This document shows positions 1 to 7,109 of a stretch of 27,241 bases of DNA, piece by piece. Position numbers and translations under genes: made by a program. The stretch is taken from positions 1-27,241 of IMG/VR virus record IMGVR_UViG_3300025030_000369, one strand, 5' to 3'. Position 1 is the first letter of the stretch, and each line of letters begins with the position of its first letter. The DNA comes from a virus. Under the pieces are notes generated by a model. It was given only the letters and a program-made list of their open reading frames with translations, made no database searches and was not told where the DNA came from.

Positions 1-162
1 ATAGAGCCAAAGGAAAAAATCCGCCTGCTCATTGAGCAAAACATCGGATTGTCTAAAATTTTAGATTTGTTGGAAACGAGATACAGGGTCAGTAAATTCA
101 GCAAAAATGGGGAAGAAATAATTTTAATTGAAGAAAAAGATGGAACAACCACCAATCATTAA
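1..162 (+). CDS. C-terminal fragment of an unknown protein
   Basis: The window opens inside an open reading frame that runs in frame 1 to a TAA at 160-162, leaving 53 residues. The fragment is rich in Lys, Glu, Ile and Leu and looks like a small helix followed by a short strand and a polar tail ending in TTTNH. No family is recognised. It overlaps the start of the next gene by 23 bases, which suggests translational coupling in the packaging operon. The N-terminus lies outside the window, so size and function cannot be judged. Confidence 0.6.
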   Translation: MEPKEKIRLLIEQNIGLSKILDLLETRYRVSKFSKNGEEIILIEEKDGTTTNH

Positions 163-427
163 AACATCAAGATTAAGCGAAATGAAGGAATTAACAAAAG
201 AAGGACAGGCAGGACTATTAACCATAATGCTTAACGATGAAATTCAGGCATTGCTTGCTAATGAATTGAATTATCGGGTATTATCGGAAATGGTGGCTCA
301 AGATGCTTCACAAGGCAATTTAGCAGGAATGGAAAAAACGAGAAAATGGGTAGAAGCAAATAAAAAACAAATAAAGATAATAAGAGAATTTATTAAAGAG
401 ATTGAAAATGGAAAATATAAAATATGA
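140..427 (+). CDS. Small helical protein of unknown function upstream of terminase
   Basis: A 95-residue protein starting MEQPPIIKTSRLSEM and ending ENGKYKI. It is predicted mainly alpha-helical, with alternating charged and hydrophobic residues and no Cys, signal or TM segment. I chose ATG 140; an in-frame TTG at 128 would add four residues (MKKK) but has no better ribosome site. It lies two genes upstream of the small terminase and overlaps the preceding gene. The family is not recognised; position suggests an accessory packaging or early-late boundary protein, but this is inference only. Confidence 0.65.
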   Translation: MEQPPIIKTSRLSEMKELTKEGQAGLLTIMLNDEIQALLANELNYRVLSEMVAQDASQGNLAGMEKTRKWVEANKKQIKIIREFIKEIENGKYKI

Positions 428-467
428 AGGTCGGAAAATATAAAAACAATAATTTTCTGTATAAATT

Positions 468-659
468 ATGCCAGCAGTTTCTAAAAAGCAACAACGAGCA
501 ATGGCAATGGCATTAGCAGCTAAACAAGGCAAGATGCCCGAATCAAAACTTCATCCCGACACAAGAGCAATGATGCACTCTATGTCGGAAAAACAACTGA
601 AAGAATACGCCTCTACGCCAAGAAAGGGTTTGCCGTTAATAAAAAAAGCAAAAAAATGA
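468..659 (+). CDS. DUF3008-like small basic protein
   Basis: A 63-residue basic protein that opens MPAVSKKQQRAMAMALAAKQ and closes with KEYASTPRKGLPLIKKAKK. This pattern (MPA.SKKQQ+AM..ALAAK.G at the N-terminus, a helix ending in EYAST, then KGLP) is the signature of DUF3008 proteins, small proteins often found next to phage terminase genes. Function of the family is not established; a nucleic-acid-binding role is plausible from the charge. Its TGA overlaps the next ATG as ATGA, so translation is probably coupled to the small terminase. Confidence 0.75.
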   Translation: MPAVSKKQQRAMAMALAAKQGKMPESKLHPDTRAMMHSMSEKQLKEYASTPRKGLPLIKKAKK

Positions 660-1012
660 AAAAGAGGAGATACACGCAACGCCAACAAAAGCTTGTTAAG
701 TTAATATCGGATAATTTAGGGAATCAGGGCTTCACAAGAACTATGGTTGATATGATGTTGGAATCGGGATATTCCAAAAAAACCGCTTACGAGCAAACAG
801 AAATTCTTAGGGGTATTAAGGATAAGGTAGAACCAATAGTTGCTAAACTGATTACAGAGAGAGATAGAGCGATTGAAGCAATGAAGGGTAAAATAGGTCA
901 AGCGAAATATCGTGATTTAGCCGATGCCACCGATAAGTTGATTAAGAATATTCAATTACTATCGGGCAAAGAAACTGATAAAAGTGAGATGACGATAAAA
1001 TGGGAGAAATAA
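656..1012 (+). CDS. terS: Terminase small subunit (TerS) candidate
   Basis: A 118-residue protein with an N-terminal helix-turn-helix-like region (residues 3-50: QRQQKLVKLISDN, then an MLESGYSKKTAYEQ turn) followed by a long helix and a polar C-terminus. HTH plus oligomerising helices in about 120 residues, placed immediately before TerL and overlapping it by 13 bases, is the usual TerS arrangement. TerS proteins recognise the packaging start on concatemeric DNA and deliver it to the large subunit. The start overlaps the upstream stop (ATGA). The call rests on the HTH pattern and context. Confidence 0.8.
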   Translation: MKKRRYTQRQQKLVKLISDNLGNQGFTRTMVDMMLESGYSKKTAYEQTEILRGIKDKVEPIVAKLITERDRAIEAMKGKIGQAKYRDLADATDKLIKNIQLLSGKETDKSEMTIKWEK

Positions 1013-2439
1013 CTGTGCCCTATAAACCACGAAATTGGGCGAAGAAGCTACACGAAAGCTATAAGAGATTTTTTTCATTAGTTATTCATAGGCGTGGTGG
1101 CAAGACGACAGGAATAATCAACCACATGCAAAGGTGTGCGTTAGACGATGCTCGAGAACGGGCAAGAATGAAGTTTCTGATGTCAACAATTTCAGATAAT
1201 CTTTTAGAGAAGTTATTACTCAATAGATTCTATGGAATAGTTTATCCTACCTATAAGCAAGCAAAACTTGTGGCGTGGGATATGCTTAAGTTTTATGCCA
1301 AAAATATACCCCACAAGGCGAATGAAGTTGATTTGCGTATAATATACCCCAACCAAGCTAAAATTCAGTTATTCGGGGCAGACAATCCCGACAGTTTGCG
1401 AGGTGCTCCATTCTGGGGATTGGGATTTGACGAATACTCTCAACAGCCAGCAAATATCTTTTCTGAAGTATTATCAAAGAGTTTAGCCGATCATTTAGGA
1501 TTTGCTATTTTTGCTGGAACTATTAAGGGAAAGAATCAGTTATTCCGAACAAACGAAGTGGCAAAAGCCAACCCAGAAGAATGGGATTATATTTGGCAGG
1601 ATATAGACCAAACTTTAACAACCGAGAATGATGAAACTTTGTTGCTTCTTCGTAGAGCATTAGAGGACGATAAAAGGCTTGTAGAACAAGGAATGATGAC
1701 TCAGGAAGAATTTGACCAAGAATGGTATTTGTCAACCGAAGCGGCAATTAAGGGTGCTTATTATCTGAGCCAAATATCGTTAGCCAGAAAGCGAGGAAGA
1801 ATAGGGATCGTGCCTTACGACCAAGCATTAAAAGTTCATACTATTTGGGATTTGGGAGTTGGGCAGGCAATGGGGATTGGATTTTTCCAAAGAATGGGTA
1901 TTCAGACAAGAATGATTGATTACTGGGAAGGCGATAACAAGGAAGGAATACCAACGGCTATTAAGGAAATACGGAGAAAACCCTATATTTATGGGAAACA
2001 CTTTGCTCCACACGATATAAACGCCACAGACGCTTCCACTGAAAAAACAAGAAAGCAAACAGCTAAAGAGTTGGGTGTAGAGTTTGAAGAAGTGCCAAAA
2101 TTGTCGGTTGACGAAGGAATTGGAAAAGCGAAGTTGATGTGGAATCATTTATGGGTTGATGAAAAAAATTGTCAAGTGTGGATTGATTATGTTTCTCAAT
2201 ATCATCAAGAATGGGATGATAAGAGGGGAATGTTTATTGAATCCCCTTATCACGATTTTACTTCTCACGCCGCAGATATTTTGCGTTACGCTTCAATTAT
2301 TGAAGACCAGATGGGAAATGAAGAAGAAAAAGGATACAAACAACCACCCCATCAAGCAGAATCGGAATATGAGGGGGGCGAGAATATAGACGAATGGGGC
2401 AATAGAATAATAACTGAAGAAGAATTAGGCAAAATGTAA
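1000..2439 (+). CDS. terL: Terminase large subunit (TerL), ATPase-nuclease
   Basis: A 479-residue DNA-packaging motor. The ATPase domain shows a Walker A at residues 31-37 (RRGGKTT) and a Walker B ending D144-E145 (WGLGFDEY), preceded by the LFGADNPDSLRG segment common in phage terminases. The RNase H-like nuclease domain shows candidate metal ligands D284 (TIWDLGVG), D339 (APHDI) and D419/D426 (SPYHDFTSHAADILRYA). The protein docks on the portal, hydrolyses ATP to pump DNA and cuts the concatemer. Between Walker A and the PTYKQAK segment there are roughly 25 residues (about 50-78) that look extra relative to the usual spacing. The start overlaps TerS by 13 bases. Full length, no frameshift seen. 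Confidence 0.95.
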   Translation: MGEITVPYKPRNWAKKLHESYKRFFSLVIHRRGGKTTGIINHMQRCALDDARERARMKFLMSTISDNLLEKLLLNRFYGIVYPTYKQAKLVAWDMLKFYAKNIPHKANEVDLRIIYPNQAKIQLFGADNPDSLRGAPFWGLGFDEYSQQPANIFSEVLSKSLADHLGFAIFAGTIKGKNQLFRTNEVAKANPEEWDYIWQDIDQTLTTENDETLLLLRRALEDDKRLVEQGMMTQEEFDQEWYLSTEAAIKGAYYLSQISLARKRGRIGIVPYDQALKVHTIWDLGVGQAMGIGFFQRMGIQTRMIDYWEGDNKEGIPTAIKEIRRKPYIYGKHFAPHDINATDASTEKTRKQTAKELGVEFEEVPKLSVDEGIGKAKLMWNHLWVDEKNCQVWIDYVSQYHQEWDDKRGMFIESPYHDFTSHAADILRYASIIEDQMGNEEEKGYKQPPHQAESEYEGGENIDEWGNRIITEEELGKM

Positions 2440-2440
2440 T

Positions 2441-2557
2441 ATGCCATTGTTACTTCCATTGGGCATTATAGCGTTCCTTATTTTTGTGGTTCATATTCCA
2501 GTATGGATTATAGTAGTGGGATTTTTTCTTTTTATACTTGTATTAGCTAAAGATTAA
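2441..2557 (+). CDS. Tiny hydrophobic membrane peptide
   Basis: A 38-residue ORF starting one base after the TerL stop and ending KD-stop. Nearly all residues are Leu, Ile, Val, Phe or Trp, with a proline at 20 between two hydrophobic stretches (residues 3-18 and 21-35), so it could span the membrane once or as a tight hairpin. No Shine-Dalgarno is visible, as for most genes here. It might be a small holin-like or accessory membrane peptide; function is unknown. Support is the clean stop-start spacing and the consistent hydrophobic composition. Confidence 0.5.
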   Translation: MPLLLPLGIIAFLIFVVHIPVWIIVVGFFLFILVLAKD

Positions 2558-2574
2558 ATTATGAAACTACTAAA

Positions 2575-2865
2575 ATGAATGATAAGATTGAAGAGATTAA
2601 AGAAGAAGTATTAAGAGAACAAAAAATCAAAAAATTGGATTTGGAAATCCAAAAATACGATAGGGGATTTGAATACGAGATTGTTCAAATCAGAAATGAT
2701 TTTGAGAAAGAGTGCATAAAGGCGACAGAAGAAATCGTCAGAAATGAAAAAATAATTAGTCCCGAAACCCAAAGGAAAATAATATCAACATTAGGCAGGT
2801 TAAAAATCTTTTATATGGAAATTGAATTGAAATATCTTAAAAATACTTCCAAAAATGAGGAATAA
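2575..2865 (+). CDS. Small coiled-coil protein
   Basis: A 96-residue, strongly charged protein made mostly of Glu, Lys, Ile and Leu with heptad-like spacing through residues 2-60, predicted to be a continuous helix or coiled coil. No catalytic motif or membrane segment. It lies between TerL and the portal and overlaps the following zinc-ribbon ORF by 11 bases. Family not recognised. Confidence 0.65.
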   Translation: MNDKIEEIKEEVLREQKIKKLDLEIQKYDRGFEYEIVQIRNDFEKECIKATEEIVRNEKIISPETQRKIISTLGRLKIFYMEIELKYLKNTSKNEE

Positions 2866-3016
2866 ATATAAAGTTATTTGTCAGAAATGCGGTTCAATAT
2901 TATTCAAGAAGAAAGAATTTTTTTTAGAAATAGGAGAAATAAAATGTATAAATTGTGGTTTAATTAAAATGCCCGAAGAGGTTTTGTTAAAAGAAAATAA
3001 AACAAAAAGGGGATAA
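2855..3016 (+). CDS. Small zinc-ribbon protein
   Basis: A 53-residue protein with two CxxC knuckles, C9-x2-C12 (ICQKCGS) and C31-x2-C34 (IKCINCG), spaced 18 residues apart. This is the layout of a single rubredoxin-like zinc ribbon, as in small Com-type phage regulators and other mini zinc proteins. It overlaps the coiled-coil gene by 11 bases (stop of one within the start of the other), so the two are probably co-translated. It probably binds one Zn2+; a nucleic-acid or protein partner is likely but unknown. It is the last gene before the portal leader. Confidence 0.65.
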   Translation: MRNKYKVICQKCGSILFKKKEFFLEIGEIKCINCGLIKMPEEVLLKENKTKRG

Positions 3017-3045
3017 CTCCAAAATTTACCTATAAAAACGGAAAT

Positions 3046-3073
3046 TTGACATAGTATGAGCTAATGCTATTAT
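3046..3073 (+). promoter_or_regulatory. Sigma70-type promoter ahead of the portal leader
   Basis: TTGACA at 3046-3051 (perfect -35), 16-nt spacer, TATTAT at 3068-3073 (-10) with a TG one base upstream (extended -10, 3065-3066). It lies in a 167-base intergenic gap. Transcription would start near 3080. The -35 region extends to TTGACATAGT, a 10-mer repeated at the promoter at 26274. Confidence 0.8.
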
Positions 3074-3079
3074 TGAATA

Positions 3080-3183
3080 ACGATTGAAAAATCGTGGCTG
3101 GCGACTAAGGTCAAGTAGCTGGGGTTACGACTCCGAAACTTTCCTAATCATTTTTTGGTTGGTGAAGTTTCGGAGTTTTTTAT
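3080..3183 (+). ncRNA. Structured leader RNA / attenuator upstream of portal
   Basis: From the predicted start near 3080 the RNA would begin with a 6-bp hairpin closed by GAAA (ACGATT 3080-3085 with AATCGT 3090-3095), then about 34 nt containing GTC/GAC complementary patches, then the terminator-like hairpin at 3130-3176. The transcript up to the T-run is about 100 nt. Because promoter and terminator both precede the portal start, the leader must either be a stand-alone small RNA or a conditional attenuator. No known riboswitch class is recognised. Confidence 0.6.
3130..3181 (+). terminator. Intrinsic terminator hairpin that contains the portal SD
   Basis: A perfect 12-bp stem (ACTCCGAAACTT at 3130-3141 with AAGTTTCGGAGT at 3165-3176) is followed by a T-run 3176-3181. 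The loop folds further: 3143-3150 pairs with 3156-3162 with one bulge. The 3' arm includes GGAG at 3172-3175, the only Shine-Dalgarno for the portal ATG at 3184 (8-nt spacing). Forming the hairpin would therefore both stop transcription and hide the ribosome site. Confidence 0.85.
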
Positions 3184-5130
3184 ATGCCATCAAAAGAAAC
3201 CATAATCAAAATTTCCCAGCGGCAAGTGGAAACCTGTCTTGAATTTCGTCAGCCACGAATGGACGAAATCAAGCGGAGCGAAGATGCTTATTTGGGTAAA
3301 ACAAAACCTGCTCTGAAGGGACGATTTAATATACCCTTGCCGATTGTGGAGGGATTTGTGGAAACCTTGATGTCTAAAATAGACGATACAATCAAGGTTG
3401 ATTTCAAAAAAGGAAGGGAAAGCACATTAAAAGCATCAAAAAAAATAACTTCTGCGTGGGAAAAAGATTCGGCTCCTGATAGAGGAGCATACAATGAAGC
3501 TGATTTAGACGCTAAAAAGCTGGCTATTTTTAGTGGATTCGGGGCATTAAAATTAATCCCCTCGTCAAATCCATATTTTCAAAAACTATCAGCCATAGAT
3601 TACTACGATTTTATTTTTGAACCATACGGAGGCAAGAATATAGATGAACATCTTTTCAAAGGGCAACTAAACATTTTCAAATCAAAACAAGAATTGATAG
3701 ATGGTGCGAAGGCAGGTATTTACGATTCAACCCAAGTTCAGATTCTTATTTCCCAAACAACCGAACAAAGAAAAGTTTTAGTTCAAGAGCAAAGGAAAAA
3801 TAAACTGAACAGATTTTTAGCAATAGGAATAAACCCCGAGAATTATAGTTATGTAGGAAGTGATATTTTAAACCTAACCGAGTTAATAACCAGGGTTGAG
3901 GGCAAAGATTACTATGTTTTATTTGACCAAGAAATTGGACATTGGATTAGAATCAAACCATTAAAAGAAATATATAAATCAGAATTATCGCCTTATATAG
4001 TTTGGCATACGGAAAGAAACCCAACCAATTTTTTATGCCGTGCTCCTGTTGATGGAATAAGACCTGTGGCAGAAGCTTTAAGAATATTGGTAAATCAGAA
4101 CTTTGACAATATCCAAAAGAGAAACTGGGATATGATTTTTTACAATGCCAAGAAAATCATAAATCCTGCTCAATTGGAATACAGACCACATGGAGTGATT
4201 TCTGTGCGACTTAAAGATGGTGAGTCGATGGACTCTGCCTACGCCAAAATGGAAACGCCCGACACTACCAATATTACGCTGAATTTAGCCCAATGGTTGA
4301 CCAATTTGATGGGAGAAAAAACAGGCGTGACATCAGGTCAAGCAGGGATAGCCGAAGAGGATAAGGTTGGCATATATTTTGGCAATATCCAACAGGCGGC
4401 TGATAGATTCGGATTACTTAATAAGTTTTATACTCAAGCCCATATCAATATAGCTAAAAGATATAAGGCGAATTTAAGCCAATTTATGCCACCCCGAAAG
4501 TTTATGGTGCGATTCATTGGTTTAAGCGGGTTACAGGAAGAGGAATTGAAGCGAGAAGAAGTTGATTCGGAATTGGAAATTCAGGTCACCAGTGTCAATA
4601 CCGAAGCTAAAATAAGCGAAGTGGCAAATACAAAACGACTTAATGCTTTAGATAGGTTTCTTAAAGATCCTGAGCTGAAAATACAAGTAAGTCCTAAATT
4701 TTTAGCCGAAGAAATATTGCGAACAGGAGAATATACCGAAGACCAGATAAAGTTTGCCTTGAGCAAAGAAGAATCGGCAGATGCCGAGCTTTTATCAGAG
4801 GCGGCTAAAGCGATTGAAGAGATTTTATTAGGAAAACAACCATCTCTTAATCGTGGGGCGAATATGGCTTTTGTGAAAAAGATAAGGGATTATGCCACCG
4901 ATACCGAAGAATTAACAGAGGAGGAATACGCCAAACTAATGGAATACGCTTATCAGCATTTAGAAATTGTGGCTAAAAACGAGGAGGAAAAACAATTGCT
5001 TGAAATGAGGACTCAAATGATGCAAGGAGGAATGGGGCAAACTCCAATCAATAATCAGCCAATAAATAATCAATTGCCAACAATGCCACAAAAAGAAACG
5101 GCAAATGCTGGAATGATATCCAATGACTAA
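3184..5130 (+). CDS. Portal protein
   Basis: A 648-residue protein directly after TerL and before scaffold and capsid genes, the fixed portal position. It shows the portal pattern: an N-terminal helical region leading into RFNIPLPIVEGFVETLMSKI, a central alpha/beta clip region (SPYIVWHTERNP, RAPVDGIRPVAEALRILVNQN), a long helix with EKTGVTSGQAGI.., and a charged helical C-terminus that ends in a Gln/Asn/Met-rich tail (NNQPINNQ). Portals form the dodecameric DNA channel at one capsid vertex and bind TerL. Translation starts at ATG 3184 with GGAG at 3172-3175 inside a terminator hairpin. Its end overlaps the next start by 8 bases. Length is typical of podovirus portals. Confidence 0.88.
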   Translation: MPSKETIIKISQRQVETCLEFRQPRMDEIKRSEDAYLGKTKPALKGRFNIPLPIVEGFVETLMSKIDDTIKVDFKKGRESTLKASKKITSAWEKDSAPDRGAYNEADLDAKKLAIFSGFGALKLIPSSNPYFQKLSAIDYYDFIFEPYGGKNIDEHLFKGQLNIFKSKQELIDGAKAGIYDSTQVQILISQTTEQRKVLVQEQRKNKLNRFLAIGINPENYSYVGSDILNLTELITRVEGKDYYVLFDQEIGHWIRIKPLKEIYKSELSPYIVWHTERNPTNFLCRAPVDGIRPVAEALRILVNQNFDNIQKRNWDMIFYNAKKIINPAQLEYRPHGVISVRLKDGESMDSAYAKMETPDTTNITLNLAQWLTNLMGEKTGVTSGQAGIAEEDKVGIYFGNIQQAADRFGLLNKFYTQAHINIAKRYKANLSQFMPPRKFMVRFIGLSGLQEEELKREEVDSELEIQVTSVNTEAKISEVANTKRLNALDRFLKDPELKIQVSPKFLAEEILRTGEYTEDQIKFALSKEESADAELLSEAAKAIEEILLGKQPSLNRGANMAFVKKIRDYATDTEELTEEEYAKLMEYAYQHLEIVAKNEEEKQLLEMRTQMMQGGMGQTPINNQPINNQLPTMPQKETANAGMISND

Positions 5131-5515
5131 CTCAAAACAAATCATAAAACGAATCGATGATTTAATAGGTAAATTTAGCAATCCTGCCGACCCTTCTGAT
5201 GTTGAAACTTTGAGAGAATGGAGAAAAGAAGTAGAGCGTGAAATGCTTAACGATTCAATCAGGGAAACCCCGTCAATTAAACTGGTTGTAGAAAAACTAA
5301 AAGACGATGTAGCTGAAATGACCTATTTATTAAATCACGCCAAATCGCAAAAATTACCTGATACAGAACGGGATAGAATTATCGATAAGAAAGAATTGTA
5401 TCTATGGTTTTTAGGCATTTTTGCTGGAAATGATAAAGTAATTGAAGAAATAGAGAAAAAAGTAAAGGTCGAAGAAGAATTTTTTGAGCAGAATAAAGAA
5501 AGTTATATTTCTTAA
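5123..5515 (+). CDS. Helical protein of unknown function between portal and scaffold
   Basis: A 130-residue acidic helical protein (starts MTNSKQIIKRIDDLIG). No Cys, TM or recognised motif; the middle contains EKLKDDVAEMTYLLNHA, consistent with helix pairs. It overlaps the portal stop as ATGACTAA, so its translation is coupled to the portal. Possibly a portal-associated or head accessory protein; not recognised. Confidence 0.7.
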   Translation: MTNSKQIIKRIDDLIGKFSNPADPSDVETLREWRKEVEREMLNDSIRETPSIKLVVEKLKDDVAEMTYLLNHAKSQKLPDTERDRIIDKKELYLWFLGIFAGNDKVIEEIEKKVKVEEEFFEQNKESYIS

Positions 5516-5531
5516 TATAAAAAAACTTAGT

Positions 5532-6002
5532 ATGAAAAAAGAAGAAATAAAAGAAGAATTGGACAGACTTGGTATAGAATACGATGACAATGCTCCAAAA
5601 TCTGATTTACAGGATTCATTAGATAAGAAATTAGAAGAGAAAGACAAAGAAGAAAAGGAAGGGATAGAAGAACCCAAGAATACCGAAAAAGTAGCAGGAG
5701 AAACCGAAGAAAGGGCGAAAGCTACCGCTTCGGAAGAACAAATTGGCAGAGTAGCCAGAGATGATGAGAAGCGTAGGAATTCTCTGCGATTAAATGGCAA
5801 ATTTCAACTTTTACATCTAATCGGAGACAATAGATGCCGAATTGTTGGTAAAAGAGGACAATGGATTAGTCCCGTATTGCCGTTATCTGATGCCTCAAAA
5901 TTGGAATCGGAATTTAACCGAAAAGACCCCGAACAAAAAGAAGCGGTTAGAAATTCATTAAAAGGAAAATACGCCCAAGCATTGCCAGAAGAAATTAAAT
6001 AA
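5532..6002 (+). CDS. Protein with N-terminal HeH/LEM-like domain
   Basis: A 156-residue protein. Residues 1-30 (MKKEEIKEELDRLGIEYDDN, then APKSDLQDSLDKKL) match the helix-extension-helix (HeH/LEM-like) motif seen in small phage head-region proteins. A Glu/Lys-rich linker (31-85) follows, then a compact C-terminal part (LNGKFQLLHLIGDNRCRIVGKRGQW) that looks like a small beta domain. I use ATG 5532 because the HeH motif begins there; a TTG at 5484 would add 16 residues overlapping the upstream gene. It could be a head-completion or capsid-associated protein. No strong ribosome site is visible. Confidence 0.65.
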   Translation: MKKEEIKEELDRLGIEYDDNAPKSDLQDSLDKKLEEKDKEEKEGIEEPKNTEKVAGETEERAKATASEEQIGRVARDDEKRRNSLRLNGKFQLLHLIGDNRCRIVGKRGQWISPVLPLSDASKLESEFNRKDPEQKEAVRNSLKGKYAQALPEEIK

Positions 6003-6033
6003 AAAATAGGTTAGAGTTTATCCTTAAAACCAT

Positions 6034-6062
6034 TTGAGGGTCGGTCACCCCTTAAATATAAC
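6034..6062 (+). promoter_or_regulatory. Candidate promoter ahead of scaffold/capsid genes
   Basis: TTGAGG at 6034-6039, a 17-nt spacer, and TATAAC at 6057-6062 lie in the 84-base gap before the scaffold gene. The -35 matches TTGA only, the -10 matches 5 of 6. The same stretch can fold as a hairpin (TTTGAGGGT with ACCCCTTAAA, loop CGGTC, one bulge). The direct repeat TTAGAGTTT flanks it (about 6011 and 6067). Weak-to-moderate evidence. Confidence 0.4.
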
Positions 6063-6086
6063 CAGTTTAGAGTTTCAAATAAACCT

Positions 6087-7109
6087 ATGTCTCAAGAACA
6101 GAAGACAAACAGGGCAATTGAGTCCCCCGATGAAGCGACTCAAAAAGTTATCGAGGATTTAAGAAAAGAAGGCAATGAATTTGAAGGTTTGGAAAGCGAA
6201 CCCAAATCTAATAATGAAGAGCCTCCGAAGCCAAATCCCGATGACCTATTGAAAACAGCTCTTGCTAAAGAATCCGATAAACTTTCCGAAGAGGAAAAGT
6301 CGCTTATTAAATCTCAAAAAGATAAATTAAGCGATGAAGACAAAACAAAATTCGGAGAATTATTGGAAGAAAAAACCCCGAAGGAAGAAGAACCCGAAAA
6401 CAGGGAAATAAGAATCCCCGAATGGAAGATTCAAATGGATAAAAGACGGGAGAAACAAAAGCAAGAAAAAGACGAAGAGCTTCGGGAAAACATTAATAAT
6501 TTAACAAAGGAAATAGAAGAACTAAAAAAGACCAAACTTCCTGAACCGAAAAAAGATAATAAAGCCGAACATCCCGTTGATAAGAAATTGGTGGAAATAA
6601 AGGAGAAATATAAAGATGTCGTTGACCCCGAATTGATTGATGATATTTTCTCTGCTATTCCTCGTGAAACGCCAAAATTTGAACTTCCCAAAGAATTAAC
6701 CGAGAGGTTAGATTCTTTAGAAGGATTAAAAAAGGCGAAAGACCAGGAATTAGAAGATTTCCGCTATTCAGAGGGCTTCAAAGAAAAAGTAGTTCCCTTT
6801 ATCAAACAGGAATTTCCTTATGCTAAAGATGAGGACATAAAGGCGATTGAAACGAAACTCAAAGAACATTATTTTGATGAGCGTTACATAAACTTAACGC
6901 TTAAAGAGATATATTTCCTTAAAAAGCAGGAACTTGATAAGGAAATATCTCCAGCCGATGAAAAAGGTGGAGAATTGGGGAAAAAGGGAATTTTAAGGGG
7001 GGGGAAAATGATTGACCCTGAAGAGATTTCTGATGAGGAATTTGCTAAATTGCCACAAGAAGAACAACAGAAAGTCATTGACTACAAAACGGCAAAGGAG
7101 AGGTCTTGA
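6087..7109 (+). CDS. Scaffolding protein candidate
   Basis: A 340-residue, very charged, Cys-free, mostly helical protein between the portal and the major capsid protein. The first 130 residues are disordered and rich in Glu, Lys, Pro and Ser; residues 105-160 form a coiled coil (EKDEELRENINNLTKEIEEL); a more compact helical domain (200-290) and an acidic C-terminal segment (DPEEISDEEFAKLPQEEQQK) follow. Phage scaffolds have this composition and place, and act as internal assembly chaperones that leave or are cleaved before packaging. No protease gene is seen nearby, so exit without cleavage is possible. Its stop (TGA 7107-7109) overlaps the TTG start of the capsid gene. Confidence 0.7.
   Translation: MSQEQKTNRAIESPDEATQKVIEDLRKEGNEFEGLESEPKSNNEEPPKPNPDDLLKTALAKESDKLSEEEKSLIKSQKDKLSDEDKTKFGELLEEKTPKEEEPENREIRIPEWKIQMDKRREKQKQEKDEELRENINNLTKEIEELKKTKLPEPKKDNKAEHPVDKKLVEIKEKYKDVVDPELIDDIFSAIPRETPKFELPKELTERLDSLEGLKKAKDQELEDFRYSEGFKEKVVPFIKQEFPYAKDEDIKAIETKLKEHYFDERYINLTLKEIYFLKKQELDKEISPADEKGGELGKKGILRGGKMIDPEEISDEEFAKLPQEEQQKVIDYKTAKERS

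Noticed and set aside
424-516. A 30-codon ORF overlapping the stop of one gene and the start of the DUF3008-like gene
   Set aside because: It overlaps the better supported DUF3008-like gene in another frame and has no recognisable composition or SD.
3060-3145. tRNA-like look of the portal leader (hairpin with TTGAAAA and a GGGGTTACGACTCC stretch)
   Set aside because: No acceptor stem or D-arm can be built, the stem next to the GAA is closed by a tetraloop, and the region overlaps a clear promoter and terminator.
3080-3181. Packaging RNA analogous to phi29 pRNA, because the RNA lies between terminase and portal genes
   Set aside because: No pRNA-like three-way junction or interlocking loops are visible, and TerL is of the two-subunit TerS/TerL type. 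Position alone is not enough.
5484-5531. N-terminal extension of the HeH-domain protein from TTG 5484
   Set aside because: No SD, overlap with the preceding gene, and the HeH motif begins exactly at ATG 5532.
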